Shown here: positions 1 through 13,157 of the stretch, in pieces | Numbering within the stretch: position 1 is the stretch's first letter | How the letters are laid out: every line of letters starts with the position of its first letter | NCBI GenBank assembly: GCA_040772065.1 | Contig: JAXGYX010000001.1 | Location: 1,054,001-1,118,000, forward strand | DNA: 64,000 bases | Origin: JAXGYX01 sp040772065 | Lineage (GTDB): Bacteria; Bacillota; Clostridia; Saccharofermentanales; Fastidiosipilaceae | Direction of reading: 5' to 3' | Program-made: the position numbers and the translations under genes | Notes under the pieces: model-generated | Seen by the model: only the letters and a program-made list of their open reading frames with translations | Database searches by the model: none | What the model was told of the DNA's origin: nothing

Positions 1-633
1 GTGGCTGTGATCGATGTCGGCATACATCAAATAATCATAGTTACCCAGTTCATTAGACGTGTCCTCCGACCAATATTTCCCCTCACCCAGGATTCGATAG
101 ATGCCTTTTTTACCGGTCCGATTGTCAAAATCCACACCGGTGAAATGATACCAGCTCCAGACAAATGCGGAGTATTTCTTATTCCTGCCGGGAAAAGTAA
201 AGCCCGTCCAGGCATCTATCTCTCTCGCCTGGGCGATCTCCTCTTCACGATTCTGCGGATTCACTTCGACTGCGTGACATGCTTCGGTAAAGTCCGCTCC
301 CGCTTTGTGATTCAGGACCGTGTCCGCGTAAACTTCGATTTGGAATTTATGAAGGGTATCAATCGCCTTGATCAACTCTTCCTTTGTGCCATATTTTGTC
401 CGCACGGCACCTTTTTGATTAAATTCGCCCAAATCAAAAAGATCATACACGCCATAACCGACATCCTCGGTTTTGATCGCTTTATAGGCCGGTGGAATCC
501 AGACGGCCGTCACGCCCTTTTCAGATAAACTTTGGGCGTCTTGAGTCAACTGCTTCCACAAATCTCCGGTATCAGGCAAATACCATTCAAAGTATTGAAA
601 CATACAGCCATTTTTCGGGGCACGACAATCCAT
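1..633 (-). CDS. Alpha-amylase (GH13, cytoplasmic AmyS type), N-terminal part
   Basis: Hydrolyses internal alpha-1,4 bonds of starch or glycogen. The first 211 codons lie in the window; the gene runs off the left edge. Translation from the ATG at 633 gives a start close to the liquefying/cytoplasmic amylase family: NGCMFQYFEWYLP at residues 8-20, then VWIPPAYK, DVGYGVYDLFDLGEFNQKG, VLNHKAGAD (conserved region I) and YDYLMYADIDHSH at the edge. There is no signal peptide, so an intracellular enzyme is inferred. A GAGGAG ribosome site sits 7 bases before the start. The catalytic residues lie beyond the window. malQ at 45972 would process the resulting maltodextrins. The family is seen directly in the translation. 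Confidence 0.9.
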   Translation of the reverse strand, partial: MDCRAPKNGCMFQYFEWYLPDTGDLWKQLTQDAQSLSEKGVTAVWIPPAYKAIKTEDVGYGVYDLFDLGEFNQKGAVRTKYGTKEELIKAIDTLHKFQIEVYADTVLNHKAGADFTEACHAVEVNPQNREEEIAQAREIDAWTGFTFPGRNKKYSAFVWSWYHFTGVDFDNRTGKKGIYRILGEGKYWSEDTSNELGNYDYLMYADIDHSH

Positions 634-742
634 AGATTCTCCTCGTGGCTTTCGCATGTAATTCACTCAACCCCGCAATCGCGCTCGACCACTAAATGGT
701 TCACTCAAGTTACCCGGAAGCACCTCGAATGTACCTTAGGCA

Positions 743-1750
743 TCAAAGAAGTCGAACTTGATTTTCTTGACAAAGGTTGATGGTTTCTTGATCCCACAGT
801 GAAGATTGCACCTCTCCGATGTGCGCCTTGCCCAGCAACAGCATGCACAAACGGGACTGCCCAATTCCGCCACCAATGGACAGTGGCAAAATATCTTCCA
901 ACAACATCTGATGAAACGGTAGTTTTCGGCGATCATTGCAATCGGCAAGATTCAACTGATGGTCCAGCGCCTCGCCATCCACACGGATACCCATGGAGGA
1001 CAATTCCAACGCCTCGTCAAGTATCGGGTTGTACATCAGCAGGTCACCGTTCAACCGCCAGTCATCATAGTCCGGCGCACGGCGATCATGCGGTTGCCCG
1101 GAACGCAATTTCCCACCGATCTGCAATAGAAAAGTTGTATGGTGCTCTTTAACAAAACGATGTTCACGCTCTTTTGGTGTCAGTGACGGATAAAGGTCCT
1201 CTAACTCCTGTGTGGTGATAAACGCGATATTGCGATCCACCACAACCGGAATCTGATGAAATTTCCAACGGACCATAAAGGATGATTGATAAATGCAATC
1301 GACGATGTCTTGCACTGTCTGTTTGAGATAATCGATGGTGCGATCCGCTCTGCCAATCGCTTTCTCCCAATCCCACTGATCAACATAAATCGAATGAATG
1401 TTATCCAGCACCTCATCACGCCGGATCGCGTTCATATCCGTATAGATTCCTTCTCCCAAATGAAAACCATAGCGATACAGCGCCAAACGTTTCCATTTGG
1501 CCAACGAGTGAACCACTTCACCGTCTCCGCCTGTGGCGGGTATATCAAAACTGACCGGGCGCTCGACACCACTTAGGTTGTCATTCAGTCCACTTGTCGG
1601 GTCGACAAACAATGGAGCGGATACTCGCTTGAGATTCAAGGCGTCAGACAGATTTTGTTGAAATGTGTTTTTAATTAAACCGATCGCCAGCTGGGTTTCA
1701 TACAAATCCAAAGCGGATTCATATCCGGCGGGAATAACGGAATGATTCAT
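743..1750 (-). CDS. asnA: Aspartate-ammonia ligase (asparagine synthetase A)
   Basis: Makes asparagine from aspartate, ammonia and ATP through an aspartyl-AMP intermediate; the fold is related to class II aminoacyl-tRNA synthetases. The 335-residue product is close to the usual 330. Family signatures are LAIGLIKNTFQ near residue 22, VSAPLFVDP, KWKRLALYRYGF, VDQWDWEK and the C-terminal SIGGGIGQSRLCMLLLG motif near residue 300. An open frame extends 10 codons upstream, but the ATG at 1750 is preceded by a GAGAGGG ribosome site and begins MNHSVIPAGYES, so I chose it. It stands alone between the amylase and the cation transporter. No T-box or amino-acid-responsive leader is evident in the roughly 150 bases upstream. 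Confidence 0.95.
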   Translation of the reverse strand: MNHSVIPAGYESALDLYETQLAIGLIKNTFQQNLSDALNLKRVSAPLFVDPTSGLNDNLSGVERPVSFDIPATGGDGEVVHSLAKWKRLALYRYGFHLGEGIYTDMNAIRRDEVLDNIHSIYVDQWDWEKAIGRADRTIDYLKQTVQDIVDCIYQSSFMVRWKFHQIPVVVDRNIAFITTQELEDLYPSLTPKEREHRFVKEHHTTFLLQIGGKLRSGQPHDRRAPDYDDWRLNGDLLMYNPILDEALELSSMGIRVDGEALDHQLNLADCNDRRKLPFHQMLLEDILPLSIGGGIGQSRLCMLLLGKAHIGEVQSSLWDQETINLCQENQVRLL

Positions 1751-1902
1751 ATTTGGGTCCCTCTCTAAACATTCACTCATGAAGATTATGTTACCCCATT
1801 TTTATCTATATATAAAGAAGAACGCCAAGAGTTGGCGGACAAACGCTTGCGAACGAGGCAAGCCTAAGAAATTTCTTGACAGTCGAGAATGAGGACGATG
1901 AC

Positions 1903-3096
1903 TCAACGCATTGTGCCAATATGTCTGGCTATATAGGAGCGATCCACAGTCAACACGACGAATATGGTCTCTCCCGTTTTTTCACGAATCATTGATTGTA
2001 ATTTTTTTCGAATCTCGTCGTCCGCGGTGTGGTAACAAGGTGGCACAACTACGTCAAATATCAGGTTGCTGTGAGTCTTTCCTTTCATGACTCGAAAATC
2101 ATGAAACTCAAGGGTGTCGTCAAATTCTCTCAAAACGTCGGCTGTCGCTTCATAAAGACAGTTTACATATGGGTCATCCAGCACGATTGGATCCATGTGG
2201 ATCACCAGTTGAATGCCCATCTCATCCAGGATCTCTCTCTCCACAGCATCAATCATATCGTGACTTTTCAACACATCCTCGGCGGCATCGACCTCCACAT
2301 GCACAGAGGCGAATACTTTTCCCGGACCATAGTCATGCACAACCAAGTCATGAATCCCGATCACACCATCATATTGAAGGATAAACTCTTCAATGCCCCT
2401 ACTTATTTCAGACGACGGAGCGGGGCCCATCAACTGACTCAACATCTCTTTTAGAATATCCACTCCTGAGTAGATAACAAATGCGGCCACGGCAATACCC
2501 ATATAAGCATCCAGTTCCAGTCGGGTAAGGTGAGAAATCACAGCGGAGATCAACACAACGGATGTCGCCAACACATCATTCAAGCTGTCAGTCGCTACCG
2601 CTTTCAAAACTGTGGAATCAATTAAAGTCCCCAATGAGCGATTGAAAAGGAACAGCCAGAGCTTAACCACTATTGATAGGCACAGCACAACGACAACCCA
2701 AAGATTAAAAGTGGTTGTCCCGGGATTAATGATTTTGGCGACCGAGGTCCGAAACAATTCAATGCCGATCGAAACGATCACAACGGAAACGATCGTGGAA
2801 CCAATGTACTCGGCCCGCGCATGACCAAACGGATGATTCTTATCGGCCGGGCGCTTTGAAACCTTCACGCTGATTAGTGAGACAATGGACGTTCCACAGT
2901 CAGAAAGATTGTTAACTGCGTCACCTATAATGGCGATGCTGTTAGTCAACAGGCCAATCACCCCTTTACCAATCACCAGGAGCACATTGACGACAATGCC
3001 GACAATCGCGCTTAAACTACCATACTCGGAACGAACAACCGGATCAGAAGTCTGATCCGGTGCGCTAATAAACAATTTGATTAATAAACTCTTCAT
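1903..3096 (-). CDS. Cation diffusion facilitator family transporter (probable Mn2+/divalent metal efflux)
   Basis: A proton-driven divalent metal exporter of the cytoplasmic membrane. The protein has about six membrane segments in the first 230 residues, the CDF loop HPFGHARAEYIG, and a C-terminal cytoplasmic metal-binding domain extended by a second regulatory-like copy. Metal-site residues are N-x3-D in the second membrane helix (NNLSD) and D-x3-D in the fifth (DSLND), an arrangement reported for bacterial manganese exporters; manganese specificity is therefore inferred. The start is uncertain: ATG at 3096 is preferred, while a TTG at 3111 overlaps the stop of the upstream gene as TTGA. 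Either way the gene is translationally coupled to the zinc-ribbon/TcaA-like gene. Confidence 0.85.
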   Translation of the reverse strand: MKSLLIKLFISAPDQTSDPVVRSEYGSLSAIVGIVVNVLLVIGKGVIGLLTNSIAIIGDAVNNLSDCGTSIVSLISVKVSKRPADKNHPFGHARAEYIGSTIVSVVIVSIGIELFRTSVAKIINPGTTTFNLWVVVVLCLSIVVKLWLFLFNRSLGTLIDSTVLKAVATDSLNDVLATSVVLISAVISHLTRLELDAYMGIAVAAFVIYSGVDILKEMLSQLMGPAPSSEISRGIEEFILQYDGVIGIHDLVVHDYGPGKVFASVHVEVDAAEDVLKSHDMIDAVEREILDEMGIQLVIHMDPIVLDDPYVNCLYEATADVLREFDDTLEFHDFRVMKGKTHSNLIFDVVVPPCYHTADDEIRKKLQSMIREKTGETIFVVLTVDRSYIARHIGTMR

Positions 3097-3107
3097 TTTA
3101 CTTTTGA

Positions 3108-5348
3108 TCAATAACCATAACGATCGACATCATCACAGTCGCCGGACACCTCCGCGTTATCATAAATCATCCATTTGCCACGCGAGACATCAAAGTATAA
3201 TTTGTGAGTCCAATTATCTCCGTGAGCCTCGTTTGTGCGGATGGTAACGCCATCCTTCACTGTGGTGATGTTATAGTAGTATGTCTGGGTCACCCGCGCA
3301 TAGATTAATCCATCAGATGCGTAGCTGGAGTGCCAGCTGGGATTCCATATCGCGGACTGCACAGGCATGAATGTATGCGCGGTTTTTGAAGCCTTCAACT
3401 CCTCGAGCCAATCGCGATGTCTGCCAAGTTGCGGATTGGCCAAAGTGGTGTATTCATTGATGTTGTAATCTTTTATCGCGACGGCGTCTTGACGTACAAA
3501 CGAACCAATAGAAGCTAAGATGTCCTGTTTCATTTTATCACTCAGTTTGCCGTTCTTGGCGTTCTCGATCTCCGCGCTTGTGTAGTAGTCGGTCAATGAT
3601 TTCGCTGTGGTGCCCACGGTGGTCGTTGTGGTGGTCACCGGAGCTTTGGTCGTGGTCACCGGGGCCTTTGTCGTGGTCGCCGGGGCCTTTGTCGTGGTAA
3701 CCGGAGCCTTTGTCGTGGTCGCCGGAGCCTTGGTCGTGGTCGCCACCGTTGTCACGGCATTTTCACCGGAACGAGTGGTGGATCGCTGTGTCGACGTAGA
3801 TACGTCATCAGCCCTGCCCACAGTGGTTTCAGTGCCGTCCGAAGAAGGGGTGTCAGTGTCCAAGCTCGTGGTGACAGTTGTCGTGGCGCTCAGCTGGACG
3901 TCCTCACCGTCCACCATCACTTCATATTTCACCCCACTGCCTTTTTTACCAATAATGAATCCTTTGTCGGCATAGTCCGAAAGCAAGCCGGACAGCACTC
4001 CATCGTGATATACCTTGGCGTCTAGAGCGTCTGTGTTGGCATACTCAGCATCAGGGAAAACAAAATTAAGCTCCTGATTGTCTGAGTTCAATATAATCGG
4101 GTCGGATTTAATCAGATCCTCATCAATCTTCAATAACAGCGCAATGGAGGATCCCTTTGCGAACGATCCCAAAATTCCACCCTCATCCAGTACTTCCCGG
4201 ACTGTCTTGTCGATCGATTTTCCATCAATCAAGATTGTCGCGTCGGAATACTCGTCAGCTAATTTTACTTGGACAACATCGGAGGATGTGTTCAAAACAT
4301 AATTACCATCCTTGATGTTCGGATCATTCCAAGTCAGTCGAATTTCGTGTGTCACCGATTGATCATTGTCACCTGACGGATAAGCGAAGCTAAAACTATA
4401 TTCGCCCGGATATAGTGGCATAAGTTCGGTAGTACCGGGAACCGATAATTCAATCGGTTGGCTTAAAACCGGTGAAGTGATGGTCACAGGAGCGGCCGTC
4501 GTCACAAGATTGATTCCGTAACCACTAAGATAGAGCGACTCCGCGGCCGTATCCTGTCCGGGCACAAGAATTATGTCTGAATTCCTCTTCGCCTCCAACT
4601 CAGTCAATAAACCGCTCTTATAATTTTCATCTTTTAACAATTCAAAAAACGGTTTTAAATTTGTGTTGTTAATCTCCGGAAATTCATTGATCCTCGCTTT
4701 GGACGCTTCATCATCCGGCGCGTTCGCTTGCAAAATCTCTAAAATCTTCTGATTGTCATTCACCTTGATCGCCTTTGCCAGCTGCTCGGACGCACTTAAA
4801 GCACTCGTTTGGTTGCGCAAAAAATAGAAAGCCAGAAAACCCACCACAGCAACCAGGAAAACCGTCACGACAACCGCCGGCCAACGGCGGCGCGGACCGG
4901 AGTCAGACTCGACAAACAGACTGTCTTTTGCCTCATCATAAGACTCGTCAAAAGATTCATCAGACCACTCATCTCGCCGGGGAGCGTTCGTAAGCTCACC
5001 TTCTTCGCCACCATAGTATTTGTCGGAGTCGTAATACACATAATCCGACTCCGGCTGAATCAGCGGACTGTCCGGTGTTCGTTCATCTGAATCGGTAGCC
5101 AAACCATTGGCGTCAGATTCAGCGGTTCGATCACTTTCCTGACCACTATCAGACCAATCCTCATCATTATAAATCTCTTCTTCGTTTGCCGAAGAACGTC
5201 CACGTTTTTTCTCTTTATCAGACATTGTCACACTCACAGGGGTTTTGGTAGTCGCTCCGTCGTTTATCAAAACATCAGCCGGCGCACCACAATTCGGGCA
5301 ATTCTCTTCATTTTCGGATATTGGATGACCACATTGATTGCAATACAA
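3108..5348 (-). CDS. Zinc-ribbon, single-pass membrane protein with TcaA-like extracellular domains
   Basis: The 746-residue protein begins with a CNQCG...CPNCG zinc ribbon (residues 3-22). An acidic, serine-rich cytoplasmic stretch follows, then one membrane helix near residues 156-177 (WPAVVVTVFLVAVVGFLAFYF), a long extracellular part, a threonine-rich linker at about 530-578 made of TTTKAPV/TTTKAPA repeats, and a C-terminal globular domain. The order zinc ribbon, helix, repeated extracellular domains matches the TcaA/YvbJ family, linked in staphylococci to glycopeptide response and cell-wall integrity; that role here is inferred. The start codon is TTG at 5348 with a GAGAGGTG ribosome site. 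It overlaps the metal exporter downstream, so the two form an operon. Confidence 0.8.
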   Translation of the reverse strand: MYCNQCGHPISENEENCPNCGAPADVLINDGATTKTPVSVTMSDKEKKRGRSSANEEEIYNDEDWSDSGQESDRTAESDANGLATDSDERTPDSPLIQPESDYVYYDSDKYYGGEEGELTNAPRRDEWSDESFDESYDEAKDSLFVESDSGPRRRWPAVVVTVFLVAVVGFLAFYFLRNQTSALSASEQLAKAIKVNDNQKILEILQANAPDDEASKARINEFPEINNTNLKPFFELLKDENYKSGLLTELEAKRNSDIILVPGQDTAAESLYLSGYGINLVTTAAPVTITSPVLSQPIELSVPGTTELMPLYPGEYSFSFAYPSGDNDQSVTHEIRLTWNDPNIKDGNYVLNTSSDVVQVKLADEYSDATILIDGKSIDKTVREVLDEGGILGSFAKGSSIALLLKIDEDLIKSDPIILNSDNQELNFVFPDAEYANTDALDAKVYHDGVLSGLLSDYADKGFIIGKKGSGVKYEVMVDGEDVQLSATTTVTTSLDTDTPSSDGTETTVGRADDVSTSTQRSTTRSGENAVTTVATTTKAPATTTKAPVTTTKAPATTTKAPVTTTKAPVTTTTTTVGTTAKSLTDYYTSAEIENAKNGKLSDKMKQDILASIGSFVRQDAVAIKDYNINEYTTLANPQLGRHRDWLEELKASKTAHTFMPVQSAIWNPSWHSSYASDGLIYARVTQTYYYNITTVKDGVTIRTNEAHGDNWTHKLYFDVSRGKWMIYDNAEVSGDCDDVDRYGY
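3601..3765 (-). repeat. Short tandem repeat encoding the (TTTKAPx)n linker
   Basis: A roughly 21-bp unit is repeated about six times inside the zinc-ribbon/TcaA-like gene, encoding alternating TTTKAPA and TTTKAPV. On the opposite strand the same DNA makes a valine-rich open frame that is only a shadow. Such repeats commonly vary in copy number by slipped-strand mispairing, changing linker length without breaking the frame. Confidence 0.8.
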
Positions 5349-5386
5349 AATACACCTCTCAAATGGATCTGTTTAGGATCATACAG

Positions 5387-5409
5387 TTGTGAATATAAAA
5401 CAATCACAA
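5387..5409. promoter_or_regulatory. Inverted repeat upstream of the zinc-ribbon/metal exporter operon
   Basis: TTGTGA and TCACAA are separated by 11 bases about 40 bases upstream of the TTG start at 5348. The position and symmetry fit a repressor or activator site, but no -35/-10 pair is convincing here. The rest of 5410-5545 is AT-rich with no gene seen. Confidence 0.3.
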
Positions 5410-5545
5410 GTCTATACTAGATTATTTTATCATATTCCATACTTTATACTCCGTGCGAACGACTCGTAAAGAACTTTTAATGCTTTTGTAGCATTAGCGG
5501 CTCCTTTTATATGAATAACTTGCTTATTGTAGAAGGAATAGTCAT

Positions 5546-5585
5546 AAAAAAGCAAAAGCCCTCATCACCGTTTGGTGCGGAGGGC
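5546..5585 (-). terminator. Intrinsic terminator of the rRNA operon
   Basis: On the minus strand GCCCTC..CACC pairs with GGTG..GAGGGC around an AAAC loop (5558-5585). The run TTTTGCTTTTTT follows at once (5546-5557). It lies 18 bases beyond the 5S gene and ends the operon. Confidence 0.9.
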
Positions 5586-5603
5586 GAAAAAGGGCATAAA
5601 AAA

Positions 5604-5718
5604 TCCGGCAGAACCTATCTTCCCGGCCCGTCTCCAGGCAAGTATTGTCGGCACAAGAGAGCTTAACTTCTGTGTTCGGTATGGGAACAGGTGTGGCCTC
5701 TCCGTAATCTCCACCGGA
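5604..5718 (-). rRNA. rrf: 5S ribosomal RNA
   Basis: A 115-base gene recognised by the conserved core CCCATACCGAACACAGAAGT and by closing helix I, TCCGGT at the 5' end pairing with GCCGGA at the 3' end. It is the last gene of the rRNA operon, about 120 bases after 23S. Confidence 0.95.
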
Positions 5719-5840
5719 ATGGTTGAGGGGGTTATGAATCGCACCCTCAAGACCGCATAGATGAAAGGGTTGAAAACTGTGGTTAGACCATACGAGTATC
5801 CAGACAATTGACATTTCCTTACGAGAACCGTACCGCTTGT

Positions 5841-8738
<2,898 letters not shown>

Positions 8739-8953
8739 TGTATGGTTCTCTATATTGATCACGCTCACTGTTTCACAGCTAGCGTTCGTCTAAAATCCAG
8801 ACACTCTTAGATGAAGTTCTTCCTCAGACTCGCTTGTACCTTTTGTGTACTTTGCAAGACCCGGCGCATCGCTGCGCCGTTATAAACTTCTTCTTTTTTT
8901 GTCTTTACTCAGTCTTCAATATTATTTCTTCTATGCAGTTTTCAAGGTGCGGG

Positions 8954-8976
8954 GACATACGTCTGCGACGTATGTC
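8954..8976 (-). other. Perfect 10-bp hairpin in the 16S-23S spacer
   Basis: GACATACGTC and its reverse complement GACGTATGTC flank a 3-base loop. It lies between the 23S leader element and the first tandem repeat. The preceding stretch at 8933-8950 reads, on the minus strand, ACCTTGAAAACTGCATAG, the rRNA leader motif common in Firmicutes spacers. A related motif occurs upstream of 16S near 11345-11360. Confidence 0.7.
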
Positions 8977-8984
8977 TGAAGAAC

Positions 8985-9404
8985 TCACTTCGTTCGTTCT
9001 TCCCTAGGTCATCATCTCTGACAGCTTAGGTGAAGCACTACGTTCGTTCTTCCCTAGGTCATCATCTCTGACAGCTTAGGTGAAGCACTACGTTCGTTCT
9101 TCCCTAGGTCATCATCTCTGACAGCTTAGGTGAAGCACTTCGTTCGTTCTTCCCTAAGTCATCATCTCTGACAGCTCAGGTGAAGCACTTCGTTCGTTCT
9201 TCCCCAAGTCATCATCTCTGACAGCTCAGGTGAAGCACTACGTTCGTTCTTCCTTAAGTCATCATCTCTGACAGCTCAAGTGAACTCACTTCGTTCGTTC
9301 TTCCCCAAGTCATCATCTCTGACAGCTCAGGTGAAGCACTACGTTCGTTCTTCCCTAAGTCATCATCTCTGACAGCTCAGGTGAACTCACTTCGTTCGTT
9401 CTTC
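8985..9404 (-). repeat. Eight tandem 50-bp hairpin-forming repeats in the 16S-23S spacer
   Basis: A unit of 50 bases (51 where GAACTCAC replaces GAAGCAC) is repeated eight times without spacers between tRNA-Ala and 23S. In the transcribed strand each unit holds one 37-base hairpin, the first at 8999-9035 and the last at 9350-9386. The outer stem is CTTC/GAAG, then after a bulged A come 6 bp (for example CCTGAG with CTTAGG), then inner GTCA/TGAC closing a GAGATGA loop. Copies differ in the middle stem, and one copy changes both sides of a pair (CTTGAG with CTTAAG). The spacer is about 770 bases long, more than half of it these repeats. Confidence 0.9.
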
Positions 9405-9507
9405 TTTCATCGTTACCGATGATTCAAGGTTCGTGACAAACACTTCCGCGTATGTCATGCGTCTTTTGCTCAGACGCTTAGCTTCTCCCCAAACCAAGTT
9501 CGGGTAC

Positions 9508-9583
9508 TGGTGGAGACAAGGAGGATCGAACTCCTGACCTCCTGCTTGCAAGGCAGGCGCTCTCCCAGCTGAGCTATGTCCCC
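9508..9583 (-). tRNA. tRNA-Ala (anticodon UGC)
   Basis: A 76-base gene with encoded CCA, acceptor stem GGGGACA/TGTCTCC, D arm GCTCAGCTGGGAGAGC, anticodon loop CTTGCAA giving TGC, and T arm AGGAGTTCGATCCTCCT. It is the only tRNA in the 16S-23S spacer; many spacers carry Ile and Ala together. Confidence 0.97.
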
Positions 9584-9734
9584 ACGTTCAGCCCATCGGG
9601 CCCTGAAGATTGAACAACATCCTACAGCATCAACGATTTGTCAAAAGACTCGGACTCTCGTCCTTGTCCTTTATCATCCGGCTTTACGCCGAACGATCGA
9701 CCTGACTGCGCTTGAACTTCATCCAAGCACGTCT

Positions 9735-11268
<1,534 letters not shown>

Positions 11269-11391
11269 AAATTGAGAGCCGTTTGGCTCATTTACATTCT
11301 TCTTAAAAGAATTTTCAAAAGCTCGTTTTTGCATGTATTTTGTTGTTCAATTTTCAAGGTCCGTGGTGCTCCTCCCGTGAGGCGCCTTACC

Positions 11392-11420
11392 ACTTTAACC
11401 GCAGACTTGTAGCCTGTCAA
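11392..11420 (-). promoter_or_regulatory. rRNA operon promoter
   Basis: The -35 TTGACA (11415-11420) and the -10 TAAAGT (11392-11397) are 17 bases apart, about 120 bases before mature 16S. The leader between them and 16S contains an ACCTTGAAAATTG element like the one before 23S. Confidence 0.7.
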
Positions 11421-11496
11421 GCAAATTCTTATGTAACCATCACCTATTTTCACTACGCACCCGTGTGTTTCAAGACGATAGTTACAGGATTAAAAA

Positions 11497-12897
11497 TCAA
11501 AGCAAAAACGAAATCGGGCGGAAAAATAAATACGCAAGGTGCATCATCAAACGTTTTCCAACAGAAGCGGTTTGAGCTATATCCGTGCCATCCTTCTCAT
11601 GCATAGGAAAGCTGGAAGACTGTTGGATCTGCTCTTCGAGAGCGCAAGTCAAGACGTCCGCAAACTCCGGACTATCGATGACCAGCACACTTTCTGTGTT
11701 AATAAATGAACTTCGGTCATCAAGATTAAAGGATCCAACCGCGCTAATCTGTCCATCTATCACCAACGACTTCCCGTGAAGGGATCCATCGCCCAGGTAT
11801 TCATGGATGGTCATCCCGGTGGCGAGAAACTGATCTCGATTATAATAATAATTCGAAAAAGCCGGATAGTTAGGCGAACTTACCATGGAGTTGGTCACCA
11901 TGCTTAACTCGACATTTTGATTTGCCTCCCCCAACACATCCAATATCAGAGGGTTGGCTGTGGCATAGGGCGTGGAAATGATAATGGAGTCGCTTCCTTC
12001 CTTCGCCAGATCGACCATCTGAAAGGCAACCCAGGGCTCGGTCTGTCCCGGATGAATTGGATTATGTAAGAACGTGATACTCGTGGCGGGAACCATCTCA
12101 TCAAGATATTCATTCAATGTTTTTCTATAAAACTTTTGATTCCTTTCTTCAAATGATTCGTTAAACCTAACCAAATCGTCCAACGTTGTTCGCCATAAGT
12201 TCGTATTCTTTGGATACGGTTTGGTGGCCTCATGCTCCCAAAGCGCGGACATATATTCTTCAACGGCGTCAGAGGCGGATTCTCCCCGGACCAGAACATC
12301 TCGATCATTGACCACAGCGCCCGTGTACCCATCCGGTGCAAAGTATCGATCGCCGATGTTCCGTCCACCCAGCAACAGAAGTTCGCCATCGACTAGAATA
12401 AATTTGTCGTGGAGGAGGGATTGCCATTTCCACGGGCTCAGTAGATTGACTGAATTATAGCGGCGACATTCGATATTTTCGTGTTGGTTAAGAGCCTTTA
12501 TTATTCTCTTGATCTGATGTGATGTTGCTCCGACCTTTGCGTCCAGCAGGATGCGCACTTTCACACCTCTATCAGCGGCCTTGACAATCTCCGCCAGAAA
12601 AGCTTCTCCGCTCTCCCCTGCGTGTATCGTGTGGCAGACAAAATCCACCTGTCTTTGAGCCGAGCGCAAAAGTTCCACACGAATGTTGAAAGCATCCTCC
12701 GTGCTCTCAATCAATGTGACCTCACCTTTCATATTTGGGCCGACACTCCGATCTTCATCGGCTAGAAGCAGTTCTTCTGAATGTTCACTAACCATCACAG
12801 GTGAGATATACGGAATACTCGAAGCGATCAAGGCGAACAATAAGTAGGCTGACAAGATCCACAGTAAACTCTTACAAATCCGTTTCACGACAATCAC
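11497..12897 (-). CDS. Phospholipase D family protein (cardiolipin synthase-like)
   Basis: A membrane-anchored protein of 466 residues with one N-terminal hydrophobic helix (residues 9-30) and two HKD motifs: HDKFILVDGELLLLGGRNIGD around 161-181 and HGKSLVIDGQISAVGSFNLDD around 373-393. Paired HKD motifs form one active site that transfers phosphatidyl groups, as in cardiolipin synthase. It lacks the two-helix N-terminus of classical Cls, so another phosphodiester substrate is possible. The start is GTG at 12897 and overlaps the stop of the DUF1413 gene, so the two are cotranscribed. It ends about 75 bases from the rRNA promoter with no clear terminator. Confidence 0.85.
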   Translation of the reverse strand: MIVVKRICKSLLWILSAYLLFALIASSIPYISPVMVSEHSEELLLADEDRSVGPNMKGEVTLIESTEDAFNIRVELLRSAQRQVDFVCHTIHAGESGEAFLAEIVKAADRGVKVRILLDAKVGATSHQIKRIIKALNQHENIECRRYNSVNLLSPWKWQSLLHDKFILVDGELLLLGGRNIGDRYFAPDGYTGAVVNDRDVLVRGESASDAVEEYMSALWEHEATKPYPKNTNLWRTTLDDLVRFNESFEERNQKFYRKTLNEYLDEMVPATSITFLHNPIHPGQTEPWVAFQMVDLAKEGSDSIIISTPYATANPLILDVLGEANQNVELSMVTNSMVSSPNYPAFSNYYYNRDQFLATGMTIHEYLGDGSLHGKSLVIDGQISAVGSFNLDDRSSFINTESVLVIDSPEFADVLTCALEEQIQQSSSFPMHEKDGTDIAQTASVGKRLMMHLAYLFFRPISFLL

Positions 12898-13133
12898 AGT
12901 TTTTCCACTTTGTATCGTTGTTGTCCGGAAGATGTTTTCTCAATAGGACGAATGGGGATATTCGCCTGATTGACATGGTGGAGAAACAATGTACCGAGCA
13001 ACAGTCTTACGTTTCGAGGTATTCTATTCCATTTGTATCCCTTGAATAAGTCCTTTACCAAAAAAACCTCATCACCTTCCAGATTTTCTGTTTCTTTTAT
13101 CGCTAACGCCAATAAATCATCCACATCGCTCAT
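12894..13133 (-). CDS. DUF1413 family protein
   Basis: A small soluble protein of 79 residues. The stretch LEGDEVFLVKDLFKGYKWNRIPRNVRLLLG resembles the DUF1413 family, whose members share a DLF-x-GY-x-W-N-RIP core; some work with transcription regulators but the function is not known. The frame is open 24 codons further upstream, but the ATG at 13133 has a GGAG ribosome site and gives the family start, so I used it. The stop overlaps the GTG of the phospholipase D gene. Two perfect palindromes lie in its promoter region. Confidence 0.7.
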   Translation of the reverse strand: MSDVDDLLALAIKETENLEGDEVFLVKDLFKGYKWNRIPRNVRLLLGTLFLHHVNQANIPIRPIEKTSSGQQRYKVEKL

Positions 13134-13157
13134 AAGCAGTCTCCAAATATCATTATT

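Noticed and set aside
1..528. Plus-strand open frame of 175 codons at the left edge
   Set aside because: It is the complement of the alpha-amylase gene; the minus strand encodes clear family motifs.
3607..3975. Valine-rich plus-strand open frame
   Set aside because: It is the shadow of the TTTKAP repeat in the zinc-ribbon/TcaA-like gene.
8985..9404. CRISPR array
   Set aside because: The units are contiguous with no unique spacers, each forms its own hairpin, and the array lies within the rRNA operon.
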